IMG/VR virus record: IMGVR_UViG_3300047356_000910
Coordinates: 1 to 20,275 of that record
Length of the DNA stretch: 20,275 nucleotides
From: a virus
Reading direction: 5' to 3' (one strand)
The notes beneath the pieces were generated by a model. That model was given only the letters and a program-made list of their open reading frames with translations. It did no database searches and was not told where the DNA came from. Shown here piece by piece: positions 1 through 6,770 of this stretch; positions within the stretch are counted from its first letter, which is position 1, and the number at the start of each line of letters is the position of its first letter. The translations under genes were made by a program, and so were the position numbers.

Positions 1-273
1 CGCCAAATTTTCAGGAGTTGCAAGACCTTCCATCCAATTTAAAATTTCTATATAATTATCAAGGTTTTCATTGAGGATAAAACTCAAGTCAAGTTCAGCA
101 TATTCAAGATGGTCAGGAACTTGATAGATATTTTTCAATGGGTTAGGAGTTGTAACCGCGGACATCGAAATCGAAGGCAAGATAGCCCGTTGTGTTGTAA
201 ATACTACATTTGGTATTCTTTCAATAGACACCAAAAAGGATGTTGGATTCAAATAATTTGTCTGCATGTTCAT
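1..273 (-). CDS. Tail-tube-like structural protein (partial, 3' end outside window)
   Basis: The minus strand is open from an ATG at 273 to the window edge, giving the first 91 residues of a longer protein that starts MNMQTNYLNPTSF. The start is supported by an AGGA ribosome site just upstream and by a perfect late promoter about 40 bases further up. The pattern of an N-terminal NPTSF.V.I strand, FTTQRAILPSIS, a proline-containing turn, then a D/E-rich strand ending LDNYIEILNWM.GL resembles the first half of T4 gp19/gp54-type tail tube proteins as I remember them. Such proteins stack as hexamers to form the tail lumen. Late expression fits a virion part. It could instead be a tube-initiator or related tail protein of the same fold; the structural assignment is firmer than the exact gene. 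Confidence 0.65.
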   Translation of the reverse strand, partial: MNMQTNYLNPTSFLVSIERIPNVVFTTQRAILPSISMSAVTTPNPLKNIYQVPDHLEYAELDLSFILNENLDNYIEILNWMEGLATPENLA

Positions 274-280
274 TTTCCTA

Positions 281-309
281 TTTACATTCTGTCCCGAATC
301 AGTTAGTAT
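281..309 (+). promoter_or_regulatory. Sigma70-like promoter with spacer inverted repeat (P1)
   Basis: TTTACA at 281..286, a 17-base spacer, and TAGTAT at 304..309. The spacer carries ATTC (286..289) and GAAT (296..299) as an inverted repeat followed by CAG, an arrangement also found at 4226, 5591 and 10396. It would drive the 21-codon ORF and the topoisomerase large-subunit gene. Confidence 0.65.
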
Positions 310-312
310 AGA

Positions 313-320
313 TATTTATA
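313..320 (-). promoter_or_regulatory. T4-type late promoter TATAAATA (leftward)
   Basis: Read on the minus strand, these eight bases are exactly TATAAATA, the late-promoter -10 box used by T4-like sigma gp55. It lies about 40 bases upstream of the tail-tube-like start at 273, with the ribosome site between. No -35 element is needed for this class. It abuts a rightward sigma70-like promoter (281..309), so the two transcripts run across each other's promoter. Confidence 0.75.
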
Positions 321-357
321 ATAAATAGAGTAACCGGTAACAGAAACAAGGATCTGT

Positions 358-423
358 ATGGACAACGACGACATTCCGCATAAATGGGATGATCCGTGCG
401 ATGATTGTACTCATTGGTTTTGA
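358..423 (+). CDS. Acidic 21-residue microprotein with CxxC
   Basis: A short ORF begins at ATG 358 and ends at TGA 421..423. AAGGA at 348..352 is well placed as its ribosome site, five bases before the start. The product is strongly acidic (seven Asp) and has a DPCDDCTHW segment with one CxxC pair that could bind a metal. It lies between promoter P1 and the topoisomerase gene and would be the first cistron of that transcript. No family is recognised. It may be a real microprotein or a leader peptide; the good ribosome site is the main support. Confidence 0.4.
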   Translation: MDNDDIPHKWDDPCDDCTHWF

Positions 424-448
424 GTATACTATATAAAATGGAGTAAAT

Positions 449-2278
449 ATGTCTGAACAATTTAAAATCTTAACAGCTCGTCAACACGTTCGTGAACGCA
501 TTGGTATGTACATGGGATCAAGCGCCCGTGAACCAATTGAACGTTTTATGATGGGCCAATGGGATAGAGTTGAATACGTACCAGCTTTATCAAAAATGAT
601 TGATGAAATCTTAGATAACTCAATAGATGAAGCAATTCGCACTAATTTCAAATATGCAAATAAAATTGACGTGTCTATTAAAATGGACAACTCAATCACC
701 GTAACAGATAACGGACGTGGTATACCACATGAATTGGTTTATGATGAAACTACAGGAAGTAAAATATCTCAAGCGACAGCAGCATGGACGCGTGTCAACG
801 CAGGTACATCTTTTGACGATGAGCGAGTAACCATCGGAACGAACGGCGTAGGATCTGCGGCGACTAATTTCTTGTCTGCAAAATTTACAGGCAAAACATG
901 GAGAGATGGTAAATGTCAAATCGTTCAGTGTACTAACGGTGCCGAGTCAATCAAAGAAAAAGTATCAGACAAAGCAGGTAACGGAACTGAAGTTTCATTC
1001 ATTCCTGATTTTGAATTATTTGAGTGTAATAGCCTAAATGAATACGATACGATTTCTTTAGTTGAAGATCGTCTTATCAGTTTGCAAATGGCCTTTCCTG
1101 AAATTACATTTTCGTTTAATAAGAAACGGATTAAAGTTAACGATCTTAAAAAATATTCTAAAATGTTTGTAGGTGACCAACCAGCAATTATTGAAAAGTC
1201 TGATAACTTATCATTTTTTATTGCGCATTCGTCAGATGGCTTTCGTTCAAATAGTTTTGTAAACGGTGTTAATACTCGCCAAGGCGGAACATATGTCGAT
1301 TTTGTAATGAATAGCATTGTTGAAGAATTGTGCGTTATGATTAAACGTAAACATAAGATTGAAATTAATCGTAATCATTGTAAAGGTAATCTTACGTTTA
1401 TTATGTTTGCTCGTAATTTTACTAATCCAAAATTTGACAGCCAAACTAAAGAGCGTCTAACAAACCCAACTGGAAATGTTAAAGAACACGCAACTGAAGC
1501 TGGTATTAAGGATGCTGTATTCTTTGCTCGCAAAATTTTAAATACTCCTGAGCTTATTGATCCTATTATCGAAGCGCAACTTGCGAGAAAGATTGCAGCT
1601 GATAAACGTGCAGCTACGCTTGCTCAAAAAGGCCTACGCCGCGTTAAGGTTGCAAAACATATTGCTGCCAACAAATCAAACGCAACTCTAAAGATCGTCG
1701 AAGGTGACTCAGCTATGGGTTTCTTACTTAAGGTTCGCGATGCTAATAAGGTTGGAGCATATCCACTTCGAGGCGTCATTATGAATACGTGGGATATGAA
1801 ACCTGCTGATGTATTGAAGAATAAAGAACTCTCCGAGCTCGTTGCGGTTTTAGGACTTGATATTACTAATCCTAATAGCGTTGACAATATGACATATGAA
1901 AGCGTTGCAACTCTAACTGATGCTGACCATGATGGTATTGGTCATATTAGTCCATTGCTGATTGCATTCTTTTTCAAATTCTGGCCACGCCTATTAACCG
2001 AAAAACGTGTAAAGATTACTCGTACACCTATGATGATTTCAACGTTCAAAGATAAGGTTATTTGGTTTTACGATTACGATAGCGCAAACGATCATAAACA
2101 AAAAAATCCAAATTGGAAACACCGTTACATTAAGGGCCTCGGTTCATTAACTGAAAACGAATATGATAGTATTATTAACGATCCACAATATGATACTGTT
2201 ACGGTCGATGATGCAAGTATTTTTCAAATGATGTTTGGTAAAGACTCAGCATTACGTAAGGAGTATATGTTTGCATGA
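449..2278 (+). CDS. 39: DNA topoisomerase II large subunit (T4 gp39/gp60-type fusion)
   Basis: ATPase and TOPRIM subunit of the phage type II topoisomerase, which works with the medium subunit encoded next door to relax DNA during replication. The 609 residues show a GHKL ATPase domain first: E53-ILDN with N57, the ATP-binding NGRGIP loop near 88..93 and GTNGVG near 130..135, then the QTK switch lysine near 334. The TOPRIM part follows with EGDSA at 418..422 and DADHDG at 491..496, the acidic metal-binding residues for DNA cleavage, and a KGLGSL motif near 562. In T4 these parts are split between genes 39 and 60; here they are one chain, as in most relatives. GGAG upstream supports the start at 449. 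All key residues I looked for are present. Confidence 0.95.
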   Translation: MSEQFKILTARQHVRERIGMYMGSSAREPIERFMMGQWDRVEYVPALSKMIDEILDNSIDEAIRTNFKYANKIDVSIKMDNSITVTDNGRGIPHELVYDETTGSKISQATAAWTRVNAGTSFDDERVTIGTNGVGSAATNFLSAKFTGKTWRDGKCQIVQCTNGAESIKEKVSDKAGNGTEVSFIPDFELFECNSLNEYDTISLVEDRLISLQMAFPEITFSFNKKRIKVNDLKKYSKMFVGDQPAIIEKSDNLSFFIAHSSDGFRSNSFVNGVNTRQGGTYVDFVMNSIVEELCVMIKRKHKIEINRNHCKGNLTFIMFARNFTNPKFDSQTKERLTNPTGNVKEHATEAGIKDAVFFARKILNTPELIDPIIEAQLARKIAADKRAATLAQKGLRRVKVAKHIAANKSNATLKIVEGDSAMGFLLKVRDANKVGAYPLRGVIMNTWDMKPADVLKNKELSELVAVLGLDITNPNSVDNMTYESVATLTDADHDGIGHISPLLIAFFFKFWPRLLTEKRVKITRTPMMISTFKDKVIWFYDYDSANDHKQKNPNWKHRYIKGLGSLTENEYDSIINDPQYDTVTVDDASIFQMMFGKDSALRKEYMFA

Positions 2279-2430
2279 TAGAATGGTATGATATACTAGC
2301 TGCAACCTTTTGTGCGTGGCTAATACTAAACTTTTTCTTCTTTCCATTTATCGGTCCCATTATATCATACAGTTTGTGGGAAGCTTGGAAAGTGTATTGC
2401 AATTATCGGTTGACATCTACACTCAAATAG
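2275..2430 (+). CDS. 51-residue single-TM membrane protein
   Basis: This ORF overlaps the topoisomerase large-subunit stop by four bases (ATGA), with AAGGAG at 2258..2263 about 11 bases ahead as ribosome site. The product starts MIEWYDILAAT and has one long hydrophobic segment at about 8..35, rich in Phe and Ile (AWLILNFFFFPFIGPIISY), then a short basic tail. It should insert in the inner membrane. Its last codons overlap promoter P2 for the medium subunit, so gene and promoter share bases. No family recognised. The translational coupling and ribosome site argue it is real despite its size. Confidence 0.55.
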   Translation: MIEWYDILAATFCAWLILNFFFFPFIGPIISYSLWEAWKVYCNYRLTSTLK

Positions 2431-2438
2431 TGTAGAAT
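2410..2438 (+). promoter_or_regulatory. Sigma70-like promoter with 7-bp perfect spacer palindrome (P2)
   Basis: TTGACA at 2410..2415, a 17-base spacer, and TAGAAT at 2433..2438. The arms CTACACT (2417..2423) and AGTGTAG (2429..2435) form a perfect inverted repeat with a five-base loop, filling the spacer and entering the -10 box. Arm sequence differs from the other four promoters but the placement is alike, so it may bind a different repressor or activator. It drives the topoisomerase medium-subunit gene. Confidence 0.7.
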
Positions 2439-2462
2439 ATATAGAATCACAAAGGAAATATA

Positions 2463-3812
2463 ATGAGTATACTTGATTTTGCAAAAGCAGAAAAAGAATA
2501 TCCAATTTCATCTGTTGCGAAAAACGAATGGCTTTCGTTTGCTATGTACACAGTTGAAAGTCGTGCTATTCCAAATATGATTGACGGATTGAAACCTGTT
2601 CAGCGTTTCTACTTATATTCATCAATCCTAAATTCTAAAAACGATTTCAAAAAGGTGTCTGCGGTTGCTGGTATTATATCAGACTACGGATACAACCACG
2701 GTGAAGCAAGCGCAGCTGGTGCCGGTCAACTTATGGCTGCAGAGTGGAACAATAATGTCTGCTTAGTTGAAGGACGAGGATCGTTTGGTACTCGGTTAGT
2801 TCAAGAGCCTGGTGCAGCTCGTTATGTTTACACTCGTTTACACCAAAACTTCAAAAAGTATATTCGTGATTTAGATCTATCTCCACAACATAGCGATCCT
2901 GAACACGAACCTCCTTCGTTTTATATTCCAGTTATTCCACTCGTGTTGACTAATGGAACTAAAGGTATCGCAACTGGTTTTGCTACAAACATATTACCTC
3001 GAAGCGCTGATGCACTTTCTCGTGCCTGTCGCGAATATGTGACGTATGGTAATATATCCAAAAGGCTTCCAGTGTCCTTTCCGGACTTCAAAGGTACCGT
3101 AAACTATGACAAAACTGATGATAAATACACAGTTCTTGGTTGTTTTGAAAAGAAGAGTAAAACAGTATTAGAAATAACTGAAGTACCATATGGCTTTGAC
3201 AGAGAAGGCTATGTTAAGGTACTTGACAAGTTAGAGGAAGACGGAGATATCGTTTCTTATGAAGATCTTTGCGATAAATCTGGTTTTAAATTTGAAGTTA
3301 AACTAAAACAGAACAGCTCATCAACGTGGACTAACGTAAAAATTATTTCAAAATTTAAGCTATCAAAGCCATTAACTGAAAACTTAACAGTAATTGGATT
3401 TGACGGAAAGCTGCGTGAATATAAAGACGAACGGCAACTCATCAAAGACTTTTGTGAATTTCGTATGGGTGTTCTTCAGCAGCGTATTGATTTGCGCAAG
3501 AAAGAAGCTGAAGAAGAAATGCGTTGGCTGAACGTTAAAATGCAATTCATTCAAGCAGTACTTGACAATCGTATTGAGTTTAAAAATCAAAAGAAAGCTG
3601 ACGTAGCTGAGCAGATTTATAAACAAACAGATGCAGTACGCAACCTTGACGATGTTGACCGTTGTCTCCGTATTAATATACTAAGCCTTACACAGGAAAT
3701 GGTAAAGGCATTGGAGAAAGAAATCAAAGAGGCTGAAAAGGATCTTAAGTTTTGGTCCAAGACAACACCAGCAAAACAATTCACAACAGATCTTGACGAG
3801 TTGGATTCATAA
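2463..3812 (+). CDS. 52: DNA topoisomerase II medium subunit (T4 gp52-like)
   Basis: Breakage-reunion subunit, the GyrA/ParC counterpart, which forms the transient covalent Tyr-DNA link. The 449 residues are close to T4 gp52. Visible motifs are RAIPNMIDGLKPVQR near 34..48, the winged-helix region with YGYNHGEAS near 75..83, GRGSFG near 104..109, and R120-Y121 in the GAARYVYT segment, where Y121 aligns with the gyrase catalytic tyrosine (Y123 is a less likely alternative). NGTKGIATGFATNILPR at 164..180 matches the conserved GIAxGxAT loop. The C-terminal part is a charged coiled coil (about 340..435). AAAGGAAATATA precedes the ATG. It has its own promoter, P2, apart from the large-subunit transcript. 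Confidence 0.95.
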   Translation: MSILDFAKAEKEYPISSVAKNEWLSFAMYTVESRAIPNMIDGLKPVQRFYLYSSILNSKNDFKKVSAVAGIISDYGYNHGEASAAGAGQLMAAEWNNNVCLVEGRGSFGTRLVQEPGAARYVYTRLHQNFKKYIRDLDLSPQHSDPEHEPPSFYIPVIPLVLTNGTKGIATGFATNILPRSADALSRACREYVTYGNISKRLPVSFPDFKGTVNYDKTDDKYTVLGCFEKKSKTVLEITEVPYGFDREGYVKVLDKLEEDGDIVSYEDLCDKSGFKFEVKLKQNSSSTWTNVKIISKFKLSKPLTENLTVIGFDGKLREYKDERQLIKDFCEFRMGVLQQRIDLRKKEAEEEMRWLNVKMQFIQAVLDNRIEFKNQKKADVAEQIYKQTDAVRNLDDVDRCLRINILSLTQEMVKALEKEIKEAEKDLKFWSKTTPAKQFTTDLDELDS

Positions 3813-4222
3813 TGTACTATGTTAGCTATGGAAAACCAAGATGGATATCTAATGAACTTATGGATAAGGCTGTATTGTTTGCATCTGACTTTCTTGAAAT
3901 AGATGAGTCAGTTGAAATAGATTTTGGTGGCGAGTTTGATAACGAATGCGCTGGATATTGTGACTATGATGAAGAAGATGGTATAACATTATTTGTTAAT
4001 CCAAAACTTAAAAAGAAAATGGTAATCACAACACTCTTTCACGAGTTTGTCCATGCAAAGCAATACATAAATGGTGAGCTTGAAATAGGTGAAGGCAAAG
4101 CGCCATCGCGTTGGAATGGCGAACCATTTGACGGAGATTACTATTCTTTACCGTGGGAAAAAGAAGCATACGAATTAGAAACAGTAATGTCAGACATATT
4201 TTTTAATGAAGTATTTAAATAA
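3812..4222 (+). CDS. HExxH putative zinc metallopeptidase, copy 1
   Basis: The 136-residue product starts on the last base of the gp52 stop (TAATG), so it is probably translationally coupled to it. The core is HEFVHAKQY at 77..85, the gluzincin-type zinc-binding helix with two His ligands and the catalytic Glu, and a later LPWEKEAYE at about 113..121 whose Glu could be the third ligand. An acidic stretch (near 41..58) precedes it. There is no signal peptide, so it should act in the cytoplasm. A second gene at 5230 has the same layout (HEIVHIKQY then WWEKEARE), making the two paralogues. Substrate unknown; host or phage protein cleavage is inferred only from the motif. Confidence 0.7.
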   Translation: MYYVSYGKPRWISNELMDKAVLFASDFLEIDESVEIDFGGEFDNECAGYCDYDEEDGITLFVNPKLKKKMVITTLFHEFVHAKQYINGELEIGEGKAPSRWNGEPFDGDYYSLPWEKEAYELETVMSDIFFNEVFK

Positions 4223-4225
4223 CTA

Positions 4226-4254
4226 TTGACATTCTATCGCGAATCAGATAGTAT
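4226..4254 (+). promoter_or_regulatory. Sigma70-like promoter with spacer inverted repeat (P3)
   Basis: TTGACA at 4226..4231, a 17-base spacer with ATTC (4231..4234) and GAAT (4241..4244), then TAGTAT at 4249..4254. Just downstream, TATAAATG at 4260..4267 is one base from the late-promoter consensus, so this site might be used at more than one stage. It heads the run of small genes from 4281. Confidence 0.7.
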
Positions 4255-4280
4255 AGTTCTATAAATGGAAGGAACTATAC

Positions 4281-4454
4281 ATGATTGAACTTATTGTAAT
4301 TGCCGAACGTCTTCGTAGTTTATCTCGCCGCGCTGATAACTTTGGTAAATCGCGGCAGGAACTCCTCGAAGAAATTATTATGATTGCTGAAGATTATGAA
4401 GATCGCGCCGAGCGTCTTGAAATGGCTCAAATTGTTGAGGCTCAAGCAGTATGA
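4281..4454 (+). CDS. 57-residue helical protein, function unknown
   Basis: Starts at ATG 4281 with AAGGA at 4269..4273 as ribosome site and ends at TGA 4452..4454, overlapping the next ATG by four bases. The product is rich in Arg, Glu, Ile and Leu, with no helix breakers after residue 25, so it is probably a charged amphipathic helix or short coiled coil (IAERLRSLSRRAD, then ELLEEIIMIAEDYEDRAERLE). It is the first gene after promoter P3. No family recognised. Confidence 0.65.
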   Translation: MIELIVIAERLRSLSRRADNFGKSRQELLEEIIMIAEDYEDRAERLEMAQIVEAQAV

Positions 4455-4657
4455 TATTTTCTACTTCATTGGTAAACACTAAAAACCATTGGGCTGTTGG
4501 TACAGAATGGCAATATGCTAAAGGTACAGTAAAAATGCATAACGAAGGTTTTAGTTGCTCATGCAAAAAGAAACCACGTAAAGCGTGTAGTCATATTCGT
4601 AACGTAAAGCTACGGCTGCATGGAACTTTTGATGAATATTATAAGGAGGCTGCGTGA
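4451..4657 (+). CDS. SWIM-type zinc-finger small protein
   Basis: A 68-residue product overlapping the previous gene by four bases. C36-S-C38, seven residues, then C46-S-H48 form the CxCx(n)CxH pattern of SWIM zinc fingers, followed by IRNVKLRL, which fits the short helix after the last ligand in that family. SWIM domains bind DNA or proteins in transposases, plant regulators and Rad51 partners (Shu2/SWS1). Nothing else is fused here, so the domain stands alone; a DNA-binding or regulatory role is inference. It is basic around the finger (KKKPRK), which suits nucleic acid contact. Confidence 0.65.
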   Translation: MIFSTSLVNTKNHWAVGTEWQYAKGTVKMHNEGFSCSCKKKPRKACSHIRNVKLRLHGTFDEYYKEAA

Positions 4658-4734
4658 TGGGAGCTTTTATTGGATGCAGTGTTTTCTTTATTACATTGGT
4701 AGCTGTTACAGCTGTATACGAAACATTTTTTTAA
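4657..4734 (+). CDS. 25-residue membrane microprotein
   Basis: Starts on the last base of the previous stop (TGATG) with a perfect AAGGAGG at 4643..4649, a strong ribosome site that is hard to explain otherwise. The 25-residue product (MGAFIGCSVFFITLVAVTAV then YETFF) is almost entirely one transmembrane helix. It ends just before the AAAGGAG site of the next gene. It could be a membrane-inserted toxin, a host-membrane modulator or a small subunit; no family is recognised. Confidence 0.5.
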   Translation: MGAFIGCSVFFITLVAVTAVYETFF

Positions 4735-4745
4735 AGGAGAAATAA

Positions 4746-5240
4746 ATGCCTAACTGGTGTATGAACGATGTTCTTATTAGTGGACCTAAAGAAAAGATTA
4801 CTGATCTGTATAATAAAATAATGGATACAGGTGGTCTTTTAGAAGTTATGTCACCTCAAGGAGAATGGGATTATAGTAATGCAGTTGATAAGTGGGGTAC
4901 CAAGTGGGATGTAGATCCTGAAAATCTTGAAATTGAATTTGAGAAAGAAGAAGGCTCAATTTCAGGTACTGTGGACAGCGCATGGAGTCCTCCTGTAGAA
5001 GCATTTAAAACCTTTTTGAATAATAACCCAGAATGTGTTGCTGAGCTTAGATATTACGAATCAGGTATGGAATTCATTGGAATATTTGCTGATGGCAAAA
5101 ATGAATATTTTGAATATGATTCAAACGATATTAATTCGTTAGACTCGATTCCTAAAGATCTTGTAGAACACTTTAATCTTGAAGAAGAACTACAAATGAA
5201 CTTTGATGAAAGTGAAGAAATTTGGGAAGATGAATATTAA
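4746..5240 (+). CDS. Api92-like / DUF1281-type protein
   Basis: The product is 164 residues and opens with MPNWCMNDVLISGPKEKI, the N-terminal signature of a phage/plasmid family with a ferredoxin-like fold (Api92-like, DUF1281 group). Further typical features are the D/E-rich WGTKWDVD segment near 54..61 and SAWSPPVEAF near 77..86, which look conserved from memory of the family. No enzymatic role is established that I know of. AAAGGAGAAATAA sits before the ATG. The C-terminal quarter is very acidic. It overlaps the next gene's start by eleven bases. Confidence 0.65.
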   Translation: MPNWCMNDVLISGPKEKITDLYNKIMDTGGLLEVMSPQGEWDYSNAVDKWGTKWDVDPENLEIEFEKEEGSISGTVDSAWSPPVEAFKTFLNNNPECVAELRYYESGMEFIGIFADGKNEYFEYDSNDINSLDSIPKDLVEHFNLEEELQMNFDESEEIWEDEY

Positions 5241-5616
5241 AGTAGATAATTTAGATGATTCTTTAACAAAAGACTTTGTTAATTTTTGTTGTAAAGAGCT
5301 TAATATAAAACCTCATAGCATTGAAGTTGTTGGCGCTGCGTATTTAGCAGGTAAAGACAGAACAGGAATGTGTATAGATCTTGACGAACAAAGCTATATA
5401 ATAATGACTGCAGTTAAAGATCGTACTCTTACTGAAATATATACTACTGTTGCACATGAAATAGTTCACATCAAACAATACATGGAAAATAATCTCGGTA
5501 AATTACTCGACAGCAACAAACCAAAATACGAAGATCGTTGGTGGGAAAAGGAAGCAAGAGAAAAAAGTTTGGTTTTTGTGAAAAAATTTGTTGACATTCT
5601 TGATAGAATCAGATAG
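5230..5616 (+). CDS. HExxH putative zinc metallopeptidase, copy 2
   Basis: A 128-residue product with HEIVHIKQY at 76..84 and WWEKEARE at about 104..111, matching the layout of the gene at 3812 (HEFVHAKQY, PWEKEAYE). The first His pair and Glu fit a zinc site; the later Glu is a candidate third ligand. I chose ATG 5230 over in-frame starts at 5203/5206 because the N-terminus then aligns with copy 1 and GGGAAG lies just upstream, though the spacing is short. It overlaps the Api92-like gene by eleven bases. No signal peptide, so cytoplasmic. Target unknown. Confidence 0.7.
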   Translation: MNIKVDNLDDSLTKDFVNFCCKELNIKPHSIEVVGAAYLAGKDRTGMCIDLDEQSYIIMTAVKDRTLTEIYTTVAHEIVHIKQYMENNLGKLLDSNKPKYEDRWWEKEAREKSLVFVKKFVDILDRIR

Positions 5617-5619
5617 ATT
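5591..5619 (+). promoter_or_regulatory. Sigma70-like promoter with spacer inverted repeat (P4)
   Basis: TTGACA at 5591..5596, 17-base spacer, TAGATT at 5614..5619. ATTCT (5596..5600) and AGAAT (5605..5609) form a perfect five-base inverted repeat, followed by CAG as in P1, P3 and P5. The -35 box lies within the end of the metallopeptidase gene. It drives 5650 onward. Confidence 0.7.
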
Positions 5620-5649
5620 ATATATATCAAATGGAAAAAAGGAATCACC

Positions 5650-5874
5650 ATGAACATTACATTTTTTGAACAAACTCCTCAGCAACGTGTAATTGCTAAC
5701 TTTGGCCGTAAAATGATGTGGTTTTCAGAAAGCGGAGAAAATATGAATGTGCCTTTGGCAATTCTAAACGCGTTTTCAGATGTAGGAGAGCATCTTGCAG
5801 AGACAGCTTCAACTAAAGGTTTAAACGACGCTCAGCTCTTAACTATTAAATATGCTAAAAAGGTTATGAAATAA
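5650..5874 (+). CDS. 74-residue protein of unknown function
   Basis: First gene after promoter P4, with AAAGGAATCACC ahead of ATG 5650. The product starts MNITFFEQTPQQR and is soluble and mostly helical in appearance, with a basic C-terminus (KYAKKVMK). No Cys, TM segment or known motif is visible. Its stop overlaps the next ATG by one base (TAATG), so the pair is likely co-translated. I do not recognise the family. Confidence 0.65.
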   Translation: MNITFFEQTPQQRVIANFGRKMMWFSESGENMNVPLAILNAFSDVGEHLAETASTKGLNDAQLLTIKYAKKVMK

Positions 5875-6113
5875 TGTTTAAGTTTGGTAAAGATTTAGAT
5901 CTCGAAGAAGAGTTTAAAGAATTTAAAGTTATTGATTGGATGTTTGACACTTTTGATGCGCAAGAGCGTGAAGAAATACAAGACATGTCACGCCAGATCG
6001 CGATGAATAAATATCTGTCTGAGTACAATTCAGATATAGATATCAGCTTTGAGTGTGATGGTTCGTCAGAGCCGTTTGATGAATGGGATTTTAGTAGTGA
6101 ATATGTTGATTGA
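5874..6113 (+). CDS. Acidic 79-residue protein of unknown function
   Basis: Coupled to the previous gene through a TAATG overlap. About a third of its residues are Asp or Glu, giving a very acidic protein (DLDLEEEFKEFK near the N-terminus, FDEWDFSSEYVD at the end). Small acidic phage proteins often act as DNA mimics or inhibitors of host DNA-binding proteins, but nothing specific shows that here. The C-terminal codons overlap the small membrane ORF at 6103. Confidence 0.6.
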   Translation: MFKFGKDLDLEEEFKEFKVIDWMFDTFDAQEREEIQDMSRQIAMNKYLSEYNSDIDISFECDGSSEPFDEWDFSSEYVD

Positions 6114-6225
6114 AATAATTCTTCCTAACATTGTTTTTTGGTGTGTATACGGCTGGGTTTGTTATTTACCCTACAAAATCTTTCAAAACGCAATAGACAA
6201 CCATAAAGGATATAACAATGTCTAA
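6103..6225 (+). CDS. 40-residue membrane-associated ORF
   Basis: ATG 6103 lies inside the end of the acidic gene and the ORF ends at TAA 6223..6225, running eight bases into the next gene. The first ~28 residues are hydrophobic and aromatic (MLIEIILPNIVFWCVYGWVCY), suggesting one membrane helix, then a short polar tail. It resembles the microprotein at 2275 in style, not clearly in sequence. The ribosome site is weak (GTAGTGAA), so expression would depend on coupling. It fills what would otherwise be a 100-base gap. Confidence 0.4.
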   Translation: MLIEIILPNIVFWCVYGWVCYLPYKIFQNAIDNHKGYNNV

Positions 6226-6688
6226 GTTCATTATTACAGCAAGCCTATTGTTGGCTGCAACAACTGCAACCGCAGACGCAAAAACAAAAATGGTTGGTGT
6301 ACAAGATTATTACGCAACTCAAGTTATTTCTGAACCTTACTCTGTCAAGGAATGTTATACTGTAGAGACCCCGATTTATGGCAGACAGCAAGGCGGTGAC
6401 GCTGGTGCTGGCGCTTTAGGCGGTATGATCCTCGGTGGCATCCTCGGCAAAGGCCTGACCGGTGATGACGGAGGCGCAGCTGCAGGAGCTGTCCTTGGCG
6501 GTATTATTGGCGCAAATGAAGCGCAAAATAGTACTAAGCGAGTCATCACCGGTTACAGGCAAGAACGTAAGTGCGATAAGGTAACAAGATACCGCGATAA
6601 AACGCGTCGTGTTTATGACTATTCAGTTGTCACCTTCAAACAAAATGGTAGAACATACGAGCTACAATTTATTGATGTAACAAAGTGA
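6218..6688 (+). CDS. Exported glycine-zipper protein
   Basis: The 156-residue product has an N-terminal Sec signal peptide (about 1..20, cleavage near TADA), no lipobox Cys, and then a Gly/Ala-rich stretch at about 59..98 with the repeating GxxxG of a glycine zipper two-helix hairpin (GGMILGGILG and GAVLGGIIGA). This fits the Rick_17kDa/glycine-zipper 2TM class found in bacterial envelope proteins. The C-terminal part is basic with one Cys (R/K-rich, YRDKTRRVYDYSV). It should sit in the periplasm or outer membrane. AAAGGAT precedes the start. The zipper region is visibly richer in G and C than its surroundings. It may come from a host gene; role in infection unknown. Confidence 0.75.
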   Translation: MSKFIITASLLLAATTATADAKTKMVGVQDYYATQVISEPYSVKECYTVETPIYGRQQGGDAGAGALGGMILGGILGKGLTGDDGGAAAGAVLGGIIGANEAQNSTKRVITGYRQERKCDKVTRYRDKTRRVYDYSVVTFKQNGRTYELQFIDVTK

Positions 6689-6690
6689 TA

Positions 6691-6768
6691 GGTCTCTTAG
6701 CTCAGCCGGATTAGAGCAAGTGCCTTCTAAGCACTAGGTCGTAGGTTCGAGTCCTACAGAGATCACCA
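6691..6768 (+). tRNA. tRNA-Arg (anticodon TCT)
   Basis: A full cloverleaf: acceptor GGTCTCT pairs with AGAGATC (one G-U), D arm GCTC/GAGC, anticodon stem AGTGC/GCACT with loop CTTCTAA giving anticodon TCT, and T arm GTAGG/CCTAC with TTCGAGT. CCA is encoded. It reads AGA (and AGG by wobble), a codon common in AT-rich phage genes and often rare in hosts. Confidence 0.95.
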
Positions 6769-6770
6769 AT

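Noticed and set aside
109-306. 65-codon plus-strand ORF near the left edge
   Set aside because: It lies antisense to the partial tail-tube-like gene, which has a late promoter, a ribosome site and structural similarity.
481-1887. Several minus-strand ORFs of 60 to 130 codons inside the topoisomerase large-subunit gene
   Set aside because: They are antisense shadows of a gene with all family motifs intact; no ribosome sites or recognisable protein features.
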